A stretch of DNA of 64,000 bases, taken from contig NC_062998.1 of the NCBI RefSeq assembly GCF_023078275.1, forward strand, positions 15,823,916 to 15,887,915, given 5' to 3'. Shown piece after piece: positions 1 through 13,200 of the stretch (position 1 is the stretch's first letter; the number at the start of each line of letters is the position of its first letter). The notes beneath the pieces were generated by a model. It did not search any database. It worked only from the letters and a program-made list of their open reading frames with translations, and was not told the DNA's origin. The stretch comes from Leguminivora glycinivorella. Lineage: Eukaryota > Arthropoda > Insecta > Lepidoptera > Tortricidae. Made by a program: the position numbers and the translations under genes.

Positions 1-136
1 TCACGCTATTTATTTACTTTGTTTATTCGGTAAATATTCGGCAATGTAACCGAACTATTCGGCCGAATACGAACATTAAAAATCTTGCCGAATATGCCAA
101 ATACCGAATAATTACCGAATATTCGGCCCATCTCTA
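1..136. mobile_element. Truncated end of a hAT-like element (CCGAATATTCGG-rich)
   Basis: The first 136 bases repeat variants of CCGAATATTCGG and GGCCGAATA and end in GGCCCATCTCTA. Read on the minus strand this gives TAGAGATGGGCC, a plausible hAT-type terminus followed by subterminal repeats. The other end lies before the window, so no target duplication can be checked. Confidence 0.4.
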
Positions 137-201
137 GTTTCCATATCTTGTATAGCAAAACTAATTTTATTATAAGTTGATCATACCCACCCCAATAATA
201 T

Positions 202-914
202 GGGTGCGTATCGATCGATATAACTTTTTTTGATATATTTTTAGTCGTTATAACGATCATTTGATATAATTCGTTTTGGTTTAAAGTAATTATTAAATCA
301 TATAACAACAAATAATATACTAACAAATTGTATAATTCTTATTTAATATAATGATCATTTTTTCGAAAAACATTTATTATAACATACTTTTAGTATAATG
401 CTTATTTCCGATAATAAATAAATTGTATAACACAAATTAATTATTTCTAAAGCACAGTTAGAATAAAAAAAATTGTACAATAAATTAGATCCATTATTTA
501 CCAGAAAAGTAGATTAACTTAGAACTGTGACCCCCTACACACAACGCGCTGCTACCAGAAAAATAGGTTAGGTTAGGTTAGAACTGTGACCCTTAAACAC
601 ATCTATTGTCAGAAAAGTAGGTTAGGTTAGGTTAGAACTGTGATCCCTTAAAAAAAAAAATTAATTCATGAAATGTTTATACTGTTTGCTAGTTATATTA
701 TACTAGTCGTATATCAATAAATAGTTATACCATATAGCGGTTATTATAAATAATTGTTATACGAAATAATGATTATACAAAATAAAAGTAGATCTTTTGT
801 GGTTATACCAAATGTTAATTATGTGAAATGAGTGATTAAATCCTTTAAAAATATACCAAATGTTATATCAAATGTTACTATACCAAAAAAAGTTATACCA
901 ATCATTACACACCC
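202..914. mobile_element. Mutator-like non-autonomous element with 9-bp target duplication
   Basis: The 9-mer CAATAATAT flanks the element exactly at 193-201 and 915-923. The ends are diverged inverted repeats: GGGTGCGTATCGAT on the left, GGGTGTGTAATGAT read inward from the right, both followed by TATAACTTTTTTTG. The body is AT-rich with many short TATAACNAAATG-like repeats and no coding sequence. A 9-bp duplication suggests the Mutator superfamily; that assignment is inference. Confidence 0.6.
500..647. repeat. Tandem repeat, about 55-bp unit, with TTAGG runs
   Basis: Three units share CAGAAAA-TAG...TTAGAACTGTGA. In units 2 and 3 (near 566-580 and 619-635) the centre is three GGTTA copies, the insect telomere pentamer; unit 1 has a degenerate version. 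The array sits inside the element at 202-914. Confidence 0.7.
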
Positions 915-1098
915 CAATAATATAGTGAGCATTTACAGTTTAATTCACAAAACTATAATCTGATGACAGAGATTGAAATAAAGCTGGATTCAGTCTGTTG
1001 TATCACAATATATGGTAATAGAGTCACGGAACAACCCTGAACCCTGTATCCTCAATCTATATTATTGTATCCTGTATCTACTAGTTACTGTGTTTTAG

Positions 1099-1216
1099 GT
1101 ACATGAACATTTCTTTTGGAACATCAGTTTTCGTCGACTCTAAAGGCAACGAGTTCGCCTACGATAATCTATTCATCCAGGGTCGTAATATCAGACACGT
1201 CCACATTCCCGAAAAT
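1099..1216 (+). CDS. Lsm10: Lsm10 internal exon (Sm2 motif)
   Basis: The acceptor is TGTGTTTTAG before 1099 and the donor is AAT|GTAAGT after 1216. The first base completes a codon from the previous exon; then 39 codons follow, ending ...GRNIRHVHIPEN. The preceding exon is not in the window. Confidence 0.82.
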
Positions 1217-4200
1217 GTAAGTAGACCCAAGAAAAAAGTATGCAAGTCTAATGAGGTAATGCAATAATGAGTATACGAATGTCAATAACGAAATTAATAT
1301 TGTTACCTGAACCGTTATATTTATACATGAAATTTGGTTGGTATGTACATATGTACTTACCTATGGATATATATAGTAGGATGACTTTTCATGAGGGGAC
1401 TGTGTTTTATAACAGGTTCAGATTAATTTACTTTGCACAATAAAATTGTAGTCCCACCTACCTACTGATTCCTCACTTCTGGTATTTGTCTGGTTAAATT
1501 TTTTGCTTTGTCGTCTAAACGGCAAATGCTGGACACGTTTTTTAGGGTTCCGTACCAAAAAGGTACAACAGGAACCCTTATGGTGCGACTCTGTCCGTCT
1601 GTCTGTCCGTCTGTCACATTCCTAAATATCTCGAGAACTACTAATGCTATCAACTTGAAATTTGGAATAGTTATGAACATTGTAAACCTCTACAAATAGG
1701 AAGTATAATTTTTTAAAATATATTAATTTTAATAGTAGAAAATGGCCAAAATGAAAGGGGGGCAAACTGTAAATTTCAAGTTACTAGGTCAAGTGGGGTA
1801 TCGTTGGAAAGAGCTCAAATTGAACGTAAATAAGCTATTTTTTATAATTTTTTTGTTGTGGAAAAAAAAAGAATTTTGAAGGAAAATGTAAAAAAAAAAA
1901 TACCGTTCCCCCCCCCTTATCTCCGAAGTTTACCAACGAAAAATTATGAAAATTTTAGTAAACATTGGTTTTATGCTAAATATTACAGGAAAAATATAAT
2001 CGTGTTTGTATTTTGAATACTTTTTTTTAAATTCACAAAAAACTTTTCAGATTTTTACTTTCAATTTACCCACCCTTGCGGATGTATATCGTACTTCAAA
2101 TTAATACGAAATGTTACGTAAACCATCTTCTGTCCAATAAAGTAAAAACTGTTTAAATCGGTTAACATTATAAAGAATTATCACTGAAAAACCAGGTCGC
2201 GCAAATTAGTTAGCAAATTGACCGGGAGATGGCGCTATATACAATAATACTAGGGGGGGGGTAAAGGGTTTCCAAAATGTATATGGGCTAGAAAAGAAAA
2301 TACGTTCACCGCATTCGCTTTTCATGTTATATGCATTTTGGGCACCAATTCCTGGTCCACACCTCCTCGTGGTCCCCCCGGTAACTGGAGTGAGTAGTAG
2401 ATGAACCCTTGTTCATAAACTACTTACTCCAGGCAAACGTGGCAGGAAGATAAACTCGCCAAGACGCACTGGCCAGCGTGGCGTTTTAAGGCTATTTATT
2501 ACCTCTTCATGAAAAGTACGCATAGAACCCGGCCCTCAGTTCCCAGCGGCCTCACTATCCCAGGATCCGGCAGCAATCTTGGTAACGGTTTGGCAGGGGG
2601 TGCTAAGAATCTCTGGAAGAGATCCGGCTGCCACTCACACGCTAATACGACGACCCTGACCCTGGCGTGTTACAACGCCAGGACGATGCGAACGGACGAC
2701 CGATTGCTTCAGGTGCAGTTGGCACTGGACAATATCAATTGGGACGTAATAGGATTATCGGAGGTGAGAAGAAAGGGTGAGAACCTGATTAAGCTCAGTT
2801 CTGGTGACCTATTCTACTACCGAGGTCCCGAAGATCGTTGCTATGGGGGTGTTGGATTTCTTCTGCATAAAGAGATCGCTTCAGCAGTGAAAAATATAAA
2901 GAGTATCTCTACTCGAGTTTGTTTCGTAGTACTACAACTCAACAAACGCTACTCCATCAAGATAATCCAAGTATATGCCCCCACCTCTAGTCATCCGGAT
3001 GAGGAAGTAGAAAGCTTTTATGACGACATAGAAAAAGCTATTGAAGATTGTCCGTGCCAATATTTCACTATTGTAGGTGATTTCAATGCCAAAATTGGGC
3101 AACAGTTAGATTCCGAAAGGTCTGTAGGAAGATTTGGCCTGGGACTGCGTAACAACCGTGGACAAACCCTAGTAAACTTTCTTGAGCGGAGACATATCTA
3201 CGCGATGAATACTTTTTTCCAAAAGCGTGCGTCAAGGAAGTGGACATGGGCGAGTCCCGACGGAAAAACGAAGAACGAAGTCGACTACATCATAAGTTCT
3301 CGTAAAGATGTAGTCACCGATGTAACTGTTCTGAAAAACTTTAGAGCTGGTAGTGACCACAGGCTGGTTCGGGCAACGTTAAGGTTTAACCTGAAGAAAG
3401 AGCGAGCAAAGATGATAGTCACTCCTTCAAGATATGACACAAAGGATATCGCTTTTCTTCAGGAAGATTTTCGGCTAGACCTCCAAAACAAATTCGAGGG
3501 GCTGGAAGAGCAGAACCTTGATGTTGACCATATGAATAGTTTGTTGAGTAAGGCCCTATCGGAAACAGCAAAGAAACATCTTAGCAAACAACAGAAAAAA
3601 GAGGGAAAGCTATCACCTGAGACGCTAATCTTATTGGAAGAGAGAAGACAATTGAGGCATGAAACTGTAAGGGATCAAAAAGAAATCGAACGAATAAGTA
3701 AAAGAATTAGCAAAAGTATTAGGAAAGATTTAAGAAAACATAAAACTAAAATCATTCTTGACGTATTAGAAGATCACAGAGGGCCAAAAGTATTTAGAAG
3801 AAAGTTAAGACCAGGATTAAATCAAATAGTTAAATTAAAGGACAATGATAACAATTTGGTAACCGACCGTGACGAAATTGTTAAAATTGTTGAAGAGTTT
3901 TATGGTACACTTTATGCATCACAAACGAACGCACCACACATAACTACAACTGATCCCAGAGCACCCCCATTCCCTTATAATGATGAAGAGCCCATACCAT
4001 TAATAATAGCCAGTGAAATTAAAAAAGCACTGTATCAGATGAAAGCTGAAAAGTCTCCCGGCGAGGACGGCATTACATCTGACCTTCTTCGGGCAGGTGG
4101 TGATCCTGTCATCAAAGTTCTCGTTAACCTATTTAACCAAGTCTTGAGAGGTACTCGCACACCAGAATCCTGGAAAACAGCCATAGTCACCATCTTGCAT

Positions 4201-7200
4201 AAAAAAGGAGACATTTCAAAACTAAACAACTATCGCCCCATAAGCCTTCTCTCCCACACATACAAGTTATTTGCAAAAGTTCTGTGTAATCGTCTTACTC
4301 GTACTCTCGATGAATGCCAACCTCCCGAGCAGGCTGGTTTCCGGAGCGGTTTTTCGACGATCGACCACATCCACGTAGTAAAGCAGCTTATGGAGAAAAG
4401 TCACGAGTACAACCGTCCTTTGTGCATGGCATTCGTAGATTACGAAAAGGCTTTCGACAGTGTCGAACATTGGGCCGTGTTTGACTCTCTCCATCGCTGC
4501 TCAGTTGATGCTCGCTATGTGGATGTGCTCCGGGAGCTATACAGCTCGGCAACAATGCAAGTCCGGCTTCATAGACTCAGTGACCCAATATCCATCCGTA
4601 GGGGGGTGCGCCAAGGAGATACCATTTCACCCAAGCTTTTTACGACGGTACTTGAAGACGTCATAAAAACGCTTGAATGGGACGAAACTGGTATCAACAT
4701 CCATGGTGTCTTCTTGTCGCACCTGAGGTTTGCCGACGATATTGTATTGTTCGCCGAGACCCTAGAAGAGCTCCAAGGCATGGTCGAAGACCTGTACCAT
4801 GCTTCTTTGAAGATAGGTCTTAAGATGAATATGTCCAAGACTAAAGTAATGACGAACATCTCTGGTGATTCGGTCTCAACCATTATGGTGGGGAACGAAG
4901 AGCTAGAGTCTGTCAAGCATTACGTGTATCTTGGACATATTCTATCTTTTGACAAAACACACCAGGAGCAGGAGATCTCGAGGAGAACCCAGCTGGGTTG
5001 GGCGGCATTCAACAAGTTGGCGGACATCCTCAAACCTGTTAACATTCCACAATGCCTGAAGACTCGCCTCTTTAACCAATGTGTCCTGCCCACCATGACC
5101 TACGGTGCCGAAACATGGACGCTCACTAAAAAGGCTGTGCATAAGATCCGAGTTGCACAGAGAGCCATGGAGCGCGCCATGCTCGGTATCAAGATTCAAG
5201 ATCGGGTGAGGAATGCCGAGATCCGTCGTCGCACCAAGGTGCTAGACGTGGGTTTCGTCATTACCAAACTAAAATGGAGTTGGGCGGGACATGTTGCTAG
5301 GCAGAGTGATGGCAGATGGACTAAAATGTTAACAGAATGGTGGCCGCTCACAGATGTAAGAAGCGCTTGGCATCCGTTGGCTCGTTGGGTGGACGACATC
5401 CGGAAAATTGCGGGCCACAACTGGATGAGACTAGCTCAGGACCGGGACAAGTGGCGTACTAGAAGAGAGGCCTATGCTCAGCAGTGGGCGATAAAGGGCT
5501 GATATGATGATGATGATGATGATGACAATAATACTCATTAGTGCCTATACTTTTGTCTTCTAGTCAAGTCATTAGAGTTATATAAAAATATGAGATTATT
5601 TTTACTAGGTAGTTTGAAAGAAAGTTTGTACGGAACCCTCGGTGGGCGAGTCCGACTCGCACTTGGCCGGTTTTTTTTTTCATATAGATGATAAAGCATT
5701 ATATTTCCTCGCTTCATTGTTCGATATAATTATTAAGTTTACATTATTGTAGTTTATTTAATCTACTGGCAACATATTGCACCCTTATTTTAGAGATTTA
5801 TAAAAAAATTTCAATTGCCTCTAAACCTTCCCCCCACCCTCAGGTCGGTGTCAACCGGCGGTGGCATCCTCATTATTTTTTCGTGCACGGCAACAGACGC
5901 ACGCGTCCACTGCACTATCTTTTGATACTAAGTTTATCTTGGTCGTTGGCAATGCCAAAGCGTAAAACGTAAAACGCACTAACCAAGAAAAACAGTGGAC
6001 TAGTATTTTTATCATCATCTACGGATGATCACACAACGCGTACTTTTAACAAGACGCGAGCCTGGGGGTTGACCGTGAGTCAACACGAAGGCATAACTCA
6101 TGTAAGACATCGTGATTCTATTACGAACACATTGATATGAACATTACTTACTGAATGTTATCCGCGAGATAACACTAAGTAAGACGCGCATTCGCGCATA
6201 TGGGTGAAATCTATACTGAGAGAAATTTGCATTGTGAATTTAACAAGTTCGACTTGTTGCGGTTTATCCGTTTGAATCAGCCAAACGTATGTTTAAAACA
6301 ATATGTGTCAGGTTGTTTTTATAAAATCGACTTGTTGACAAGTAGCTTGACAAATGACAAGTAGCTTGTTGTTTGAACCAAAGAGCACGTAGGTGCTATT
6401 TTAACCAAAAAATTTGTTGAACGAACATGAAACTGGTTGTATTTTCTCTCAGTGTACCCACAATTTTGGTACTATTTTTATTTTAGTTTTTATAAAACTA
6501 AATTACCTATGGCTTGGTTTTTGTTCTGTTCAGAAAGCATCGTTGCTTTCTCGAACAAGAAGTCACGGAGACCGAAATGGTACATTCCGGACAACCAACT
6601 CGATTACCAGGACTCGAATTCTCCATACATCGAGAATGTTCCGGAGATCTTACCTGAAGACGCAACACCCTGCGGGTACGGCGCCAGGCTCAACTCCTGA
6701 AAATTCAGCTCCAAAAGTACCTGATTTGGACCCAGACCTGGTTACCGTGTTTAGGTGAGGCTATATACCGACCATACACCCATATTTGGGGAAAAAATCA
6801 CGGTAACTTAGCCTCCCCTTGGTTATCATTAGTCCGCAAGGGTTTACCAAAGATTTGAAGGATAAGATATTAAAAGAATACCTTATCTCCGAAAATTGTA
6901 CGCTTTTTTAAGCATTTAGATGCTTCATGCAGAAATTTCTGCGGCCATTACAGCCATGCTGTTTGTGGCAGCTGCCAGTTGGGTGTAGGCATTACAGCCA
7001 TAAACTGTAGGCATTACAGCCATAAACCGAGCTATTACTGTTCTATTGACGTCTGATGATATATAAGATCACTGCTACCAAGCTGTTAAGCGACAGTGAC
7101 AAGCGGTGTCGCATCTTATCAGACTTGCATTATTGCAAAACCCAAGCACGTACAAGGCTTGTCACACCCAGGTTATAAAAACCCTTCTTGACCATAATTC

Positions 7201-10200
7201 AAGATGCGGGCGATTTACTCTATGGAAGTAAACTCCCGGAAAAAATAAAAGCCTCAAAAGTAATTGAGAAACAATGGCTACAGATAAAAAAGTCTGTATA
7301 TTCGGGAAAGAGCTACACGGCTCCATCAACTTCGACAACAACGTCGGCGCGCAACCAATACCAGTTTCAGGGAAACGGGTCAGGCCCTCCTCGTTACCAG
7401 TCGAAAACGGCGGGGGGGAGGGGGGGGGGGAGGCCAGAAAAGGACAGCAGTCAACCAACCCCGAACCCTCCAGCCAGACCAGCAGGCCAGGGCAAGCCCC
7501 GTGCCACTCCTCAACAATGAGTCAGTTACCTCACGCTGGTAAAATAAAATATTTTTTATGATTGCTGGTCAAAAATAACATCAAATGAAGTTATTTTAGA
7601 TTAGCTTAAAAACAGTTGCTCGGTAACTTTTGAACGTCCGGTTTTTCAAGACGTTGTACCCCAAATAAATTGGGCAAGTAGAAGTAGTGAAAAAGCCGTT
7701 ATAGAGGTACGTCCAAAATTTAATTCAGCTGGATGCAGTTGTCCCTTGCATCCCACAGCATGACCACTTTATTTCGAGAACGTATTTGTCACAAAAATGT
7801 AATGACACCAAACGTTTTATTCCAAATCTCGAAAAGCTGAACAAATTTATTCCTAGAGAACATTTCAAAATGAAAAACCACAGACCAACTGTTAAGCTTA
7901 TACTTACCAACAGGTAACTTCATGACTACAGTTGATTTGAAGGAAGCTTACCCACTGATTCTTATTGCGAGACATTGCCGCAAATATCTGAGCGTCCATT
8001 TTGAAGATGAAAACCCTAGTTTATTAACTTAAATGAATTTACGGCTTTGTCTTATGGTCTTTTTTAGCGGGGTATTTTATGTGTCGGGTACTCTTATATA
8101 GAGTGTTTACGAAACGTAAACGTTAACCTACTAGAATGCTTGTGCTTTGTCATAAATTTATAGGGTTTCTGCTCGAGAGTCTCGAACTCGAGACTTCTCG
8201 AGAATTTCGGCTTCATTCGAGACGAGAAAAAAATGACAGGTACTCGAGACGTCTCGAGTTCCGAATGTAAAGTACGACTTGAAGTGAAATGCAACTTTTT
8301 GCCTTCTGCCCGGTCTCATCGCGCGGTGGTGGTTGCGGCGTCGAACGGCGGCCATAAATTGGAACGTGATAAAGCGATCTAACCTCTCGTTCCAACGTAA
8401 GCTGGCAGCGACTTTTTTGAGCTAGTTTTGACAGCCTCGTGTTATTTAAAAGTACTTCGTCATTACGAAAAAGTCAGCGCGTTCATGTATCTTGGGTCAT
8501 TGATAAAAGAGTGCTATGGCTAACTTCGACAAGATTTGGAAGAACAGAGGAATCCGACGTCAAAATAAAGTGCGATTAGTTCGATCTTTTGTCTTCTCGA
8601 TAATCTCGATATTTATGTATGGTGCCGAAACTTGGACCCTGAAAAGCTTTGACGTGGCTAAGATTGACGCTTTTGAGATGTGGTGCTGGCGAAGACTGCT
8701 ACGAGTATAACTTGAAAAGCTAGAAGAACTAACATCTCTATTTTGCAAGAACTGAATATCACCACACGGCTCTCCAAAATATGCCAAGAGTGACCCTCAG
8801 ATTTTTCGGACACATTATGAGAGCACCAATGCATAATATGGCGAACATTCAATCAGTCAATTAATGGTAAACATTCTTGGGGTGGGGCTCGTAAGAGATG
8901 GTCTAACTGTGTGAAGAAATCGTGTGGCGGCAGCGTATACTGTGCAGTCCACACTGCTTATGACCGCGTTCAATGGAGACACGCTACTTGTGGTCGCAAT
9001 CCTCAGCAATGAGGAAACGAGGAAGAAGAAGTTATTTTAAACGTTTAATTTCAATGATATTATGATGTAGTACATTACATTTTAATTTACTTAAACCGTT
9101 CACAGGCGGGGAAGTTAAAGGATTAGGTGTTATTTTCAAGACTATAATTGTAGTTTTCTTGTTAAAATTTGATTTATGATTATTTCAAAGAAGATTTTTA
9201 TTGCTGTTACGCATTTTTTATCATAGTGTGGTGCAATAAAAACTACTAATCATATTGTTGTTTATTATTTTACCAAAATTTTACCATTTATAAAAAAAGA
9301 CTCGAGAAGACTCGAGACTTTGGGCTCGAGATTTCTCGAAACTCGAGACTTCAAATAGGTCGAGAAATCAGAAACCCTAGTCATAAACTATACTAATAGG
9401 ACATTAAAACTGCGACAGGTTTGTCGAGACTTAGGTTTTATGTTCAACTCAGTCGATTTTTTTTACCTACGGGAAAAATGAGAGAAAAATCGACGTGATG
9501 GTTAGAAAATCTCTGTCACTACATTCTTGTTCCGTTAGAGAATTATCTCAACTGATCGGAGTACTTATTGACGCATGCCCTGCAGCTAAATTTGGGTGGC
9601 TATATTATACTAAAATTCTAGAACGCCAAAAATTTCTAGCCTTGCAACGCGACCCAAACTATAATAAGAAAATTAAATTACCGAAACTAATATTAAATGA
9701 TCCGAACTGGGTGATGAATATTATATTCTCTTGCACACGGAGCGTCGAGATCCGAGGAAAAAGCTTTCCACATAAACCAATTGGAAATGTTAACAGTATG
9801 TTTACCTCTTAATATTTCTTTAATGACCGTCGTTGTGACTGTTTTATATTAATTCGTATAGACAATACGAAAGCTATAACTGATATAAGCGATGAAAATC
9901 GCATGGGCAACGTTCAATTTCGAAATTTGAACGACCCTTTCAGACGGATTTGGCAGTGGTGCGAAGAAGCGAAACCTTTGGTTTTTTTGCATCGTATATA
10001 AATATTAAATATACGAAAGACAATATAGAAGTAGATCGGGTATCACGAAATGTGAATCTCGATACTGAATGGGAACTATCTCATGAAGCGTTTTATACTG
10101 CTACGCATAATGTATACTGCTGGTGAGCCTGATATTGATCTTTTCTCTTCTCGCTCCAATGCCAAATGTACACTTAGGTACTTATCATGGTGGAAAGACC

Positions 10201-13200
10201 CAGATGCATCAGCTGTAGATGCTTTTACACTAGACTTTTATAGTTTTCCTCCATTGCCGATCATTTTAAAATCTTTAAAAAAGATAATTTATGACAAAGT
10301 AACAGGAAGTTTAGCTTCCCCGTCTGGCAATCCCAAGCGTAGTTTCCTTTGTTAATGTCACTAGTAAAATCCGATATTATTTACGAAGGTCTGTTCTGAT
10401 CACAGCACTAGGAATCCGTTCCACAAGCGCCTTCTCCTGGGTGCAGCGGTGCTCTCCGGTAAAGGTTATCTGAGGAAACTTCATGTGATCGCATCTATTT
10501 CTAAAAATACCGTTCAGCAATACAACGTTTCGTTTAAACGTGGTTTAAACTATGGTGGACATTTTGATCACAAATCACAACTCGATCAAAACGTTTTTAG
10601 TAGTTCGATTAAGTTAATTCTAAGATTTTTAACGGACCAGTTTAACGCAGGATCGTCATATTATGGATCCATAAACAATCATAAGGTCAGCATTATCCCT
10701 GTTTCTCAGGACCAAAAAAAAAAAAAGAACATGTTAAACGTTTGTTAAAACCACAGAATATATAATAGTACAAGTACAGAAGGCCCACTGCTTTGATGTT
10801 CACAAAATGCCGCCTTTTTAAATGCCTACAAAATTCTAACAAAGAAACGAGCCGCACGTTCGCAGCGTCGGACGATAGGGTTGCCTATGGATTAATAGCT
10901 ATTTGTTATACAAGGGGGCAAAGTTGTATTTTAACGCCGAGTGTGGAATTGAAAAACGAGCAAGTGAAAGGATTCTATAGTTGAACCACGAGCGAAGCGA
11001 GTGGTTCGAGAATAGAATCCTGAACTTGCCAGTTTTTTAACACACGAGAAGTAAAATACATTTGCACCCGAGTGTAACACAAAACTTTTCCCCTGACTAT
11101 AGCGAGGAAACTACAACGCAAAAAATGCGTTTATCACTGCTTCCAGTAGTTCCACAGGTGGTAAATCATCTTTATTTCTAGATTCACCTACTTTTATCAA
11201 TTTTAAAGCAGTAAATTTTACTTTATTCAAATTCAAATTACTTTACCCACTAGTGGATAAAATGCGTTTTTACCCGCTGGTATTAAAGGACAAAACAAGT
11301 GTTTCCGAGCTAGTGAGGGGAAAAAGGAATTAATACTCAGATAAAATATTATACTAGTATAGTCAAGTTAAGGGTACCTACTCTCTAGGTATTGTATACA
11401 ATATTTATATATTTTTGTTTAAGTCCCAACATCGCAAGCCTTATTTAACTTTTCCGTGGGACAATCAATAGTAGATCTGCGTAAGATTGTCCTATTTTAT
11501 TCATGATGGCTATTTAACTAAGTATTATTAGCCATTCCACACGCGGACATCCCATATGAACCTTAAAAAATATTTGCGACGTAAAGTAACAATGGAAAGT
11601 ACAAACGTGCGTTCCGTGAGAATGCGCGCAACCCCTGATTAGGCCGCGAACTCGCGGCCGCCAGCATGTACTTGTAGCGCGGCGATAGAATCGCGGAGTG
11701 AGCCGCCCCTGTTAAAACGCACATTTAAAATGAGACCTAATTTTCCAAAATATACTTACTCACTCTTGGGATCCAAAAATAGTATTGGATTACATTGATG
11801 AATGGTATCCAAATACGACTATAGAGCAGATTACCTAGGTACTAAAAAGCTTGTCGTATTATTGGCATTATGCACAGCCCATCGCGTGCCAACATTCTTA
11901 CTGATTAAATGAGTGAATATACACTACCCAAATGGAGTAAAAATTATCGTGTCAGATATAACCATCTGCCCCGACATACTTATACTGTTCCTTTCGTACC
12001 TTAAAGAAACGTGTCGCGCGACTTCGGTCCTTCGCGAGTATCTCACTCTAACAAGCGATAAAAGGGCCTCCGAACTCAGAACACCTCTTATTAACTGCGA
12101 AGCGCCCTCACAGGGACGCGATGACACAGTCAATAAGCAGGTGGATAAAACAAGTACTAGCGGAGATCGGGATGGACGTGGCAACATTTAGTGCACACAG
12201 GTGACACAGGCACTCGCCATGCTACCACGTCTACTGCCGTTTCGGCAGGGGTCAATGTTTGACATTATCAGAAAAACTGCGGGTTGGACCTCAACCTCGC
12301 AAATATTTCCTAAATTCTGCCATCGTCAAATAGTTGACGAAGACCTATTTGCAAGATCAGTTTGCTATAATTAATTATGAACTGTGTTACTGAATAAGAC
12401 TGATCTTGTGTATAAATTACATAATTATGTAATTGCTAGTGTTTAGTAATAATTATGTAACAAAATTGAATGATAAATATTTAATTTTGTTTTCACAATT
12501 GCCATCCGCAAAACTTTGTCTCTAAACAATTACAATAATGTAAACTTAATAATTATATCGAACAATGAAGCGAGGAAATATAATATATGATCAAACGAGC
12601 TTCGCCAGCGAAGTTCGATCGACTCGCTTCATTGGAAGATATAATTACCCTCCCTCCCGATACACCCAGATTCCAAAGTTTTGCTTGGAATAATCTCTGA
12701 AAATAATGAGGATGCCACCGCCGGTTGACACCGACCTGAGGGTGGGGGGGAAGGTTTAGAGGCAATTGAAATACTTATTTTTTATAAATCTCTAAAATAA
12801 GCGTGCAATATGGTGCCAGTAGATTAAATAAACTACAATAATGTAAACTTAATAATTATATCGAACAATGAAGCGAGTCATATAATATCGATCGAACTTC
12901 GCTTGCGAAGCTCGTTTGATCATATAATATAAACCTATAAAAAACGAAAATTTAGGAATATATTTTCTATCTTTATAAGACCCTAAGGTGTGAGGTGATT
13001 TTTAACAAAACACAGTCCGCCACTTACAGAGGGCGCCACTGGATGGTCGGTTAGTGCCCCCTTAAATTAATATTACATTGGCAATAAATATCGTCAAACG
13101 TTTTCCACGACACTCATACGACTTAGGAATCGTTTTTCGGGTAAAATGTATTTCCTATGTATATAGTACACCTGGCAAAAAGAATAGTAATGAAAAAGTA

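Larger units (their letters stand above)
1542..5672 (-). mobile_element. GGTTCCGTA/ACCGGCCAAG repeat, minus orientation, split by an RTE LINE
   Basis: This dispersed family starts AAACCGGCCAAGTGCGAGTC, has AGGGTTCCGTA near the start, an internal GACA/GGAC microsatellite and ends ACGGAACCCTAAAAA. Here it reads on the minus strand: AGGGTTCCGTACC and the GTCTGTCCGTCTGTC tract lie at 1545-1615, and TACGGAACCC...CACTTGGCCGG at 5630-5663. The RTE element at about 2338-5525 interrupts it. Confidence 0.7.
10400..12375 (+). pseudogene. DIRS tyrosine recombinase remnant, interrupted
   Basis: The core-binding part reads SISKNTVQQYNVSFKRGLNY (10496-10555) and LRFLTDQFNAGSSYYGSINN. A hAT-like insertion (10752-11710) follows. 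After it the frame continues FKMRPNFPKY, WDPKIVLDYIDEWYPN (about 11770-11810), LLALCTAHRVPT (about 11858-11893; this is the region with the first catalytic Arg in active enzymes) and IHYPNGVKIIVSDI. Broken frames near 12110-12290 retain SRWIKQVLAEIGMDVATF, SAH and RKTAGW. Integration in DIRS elements uses this recombinase instead of an integrase. Confidence 0.72.
5680..12940 (+). mobile_element. DIRS-type tyrosine-recombinase retrotransposon, decayed, with two nested insertions
   Basis: Inverted terminal repeats of about 190 bp (5688-5880 and 12707-12900) enclose, in order, gag-like, reverse transcriptase/RNase H and tyrosine recombinase remnants. The motif AATAATTATATCGAACAATGAAGCGAG-like occurs at the right end and again internally at 12545-12575, matching the internal complementary region DIRS elements use for circle formation. 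All frames are broken. hAT-like elements at 8161-9379 and 10752-11710 split the RT and recombinase regions; coding similarity resumes on the far side of each. Confidence 0.78.
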
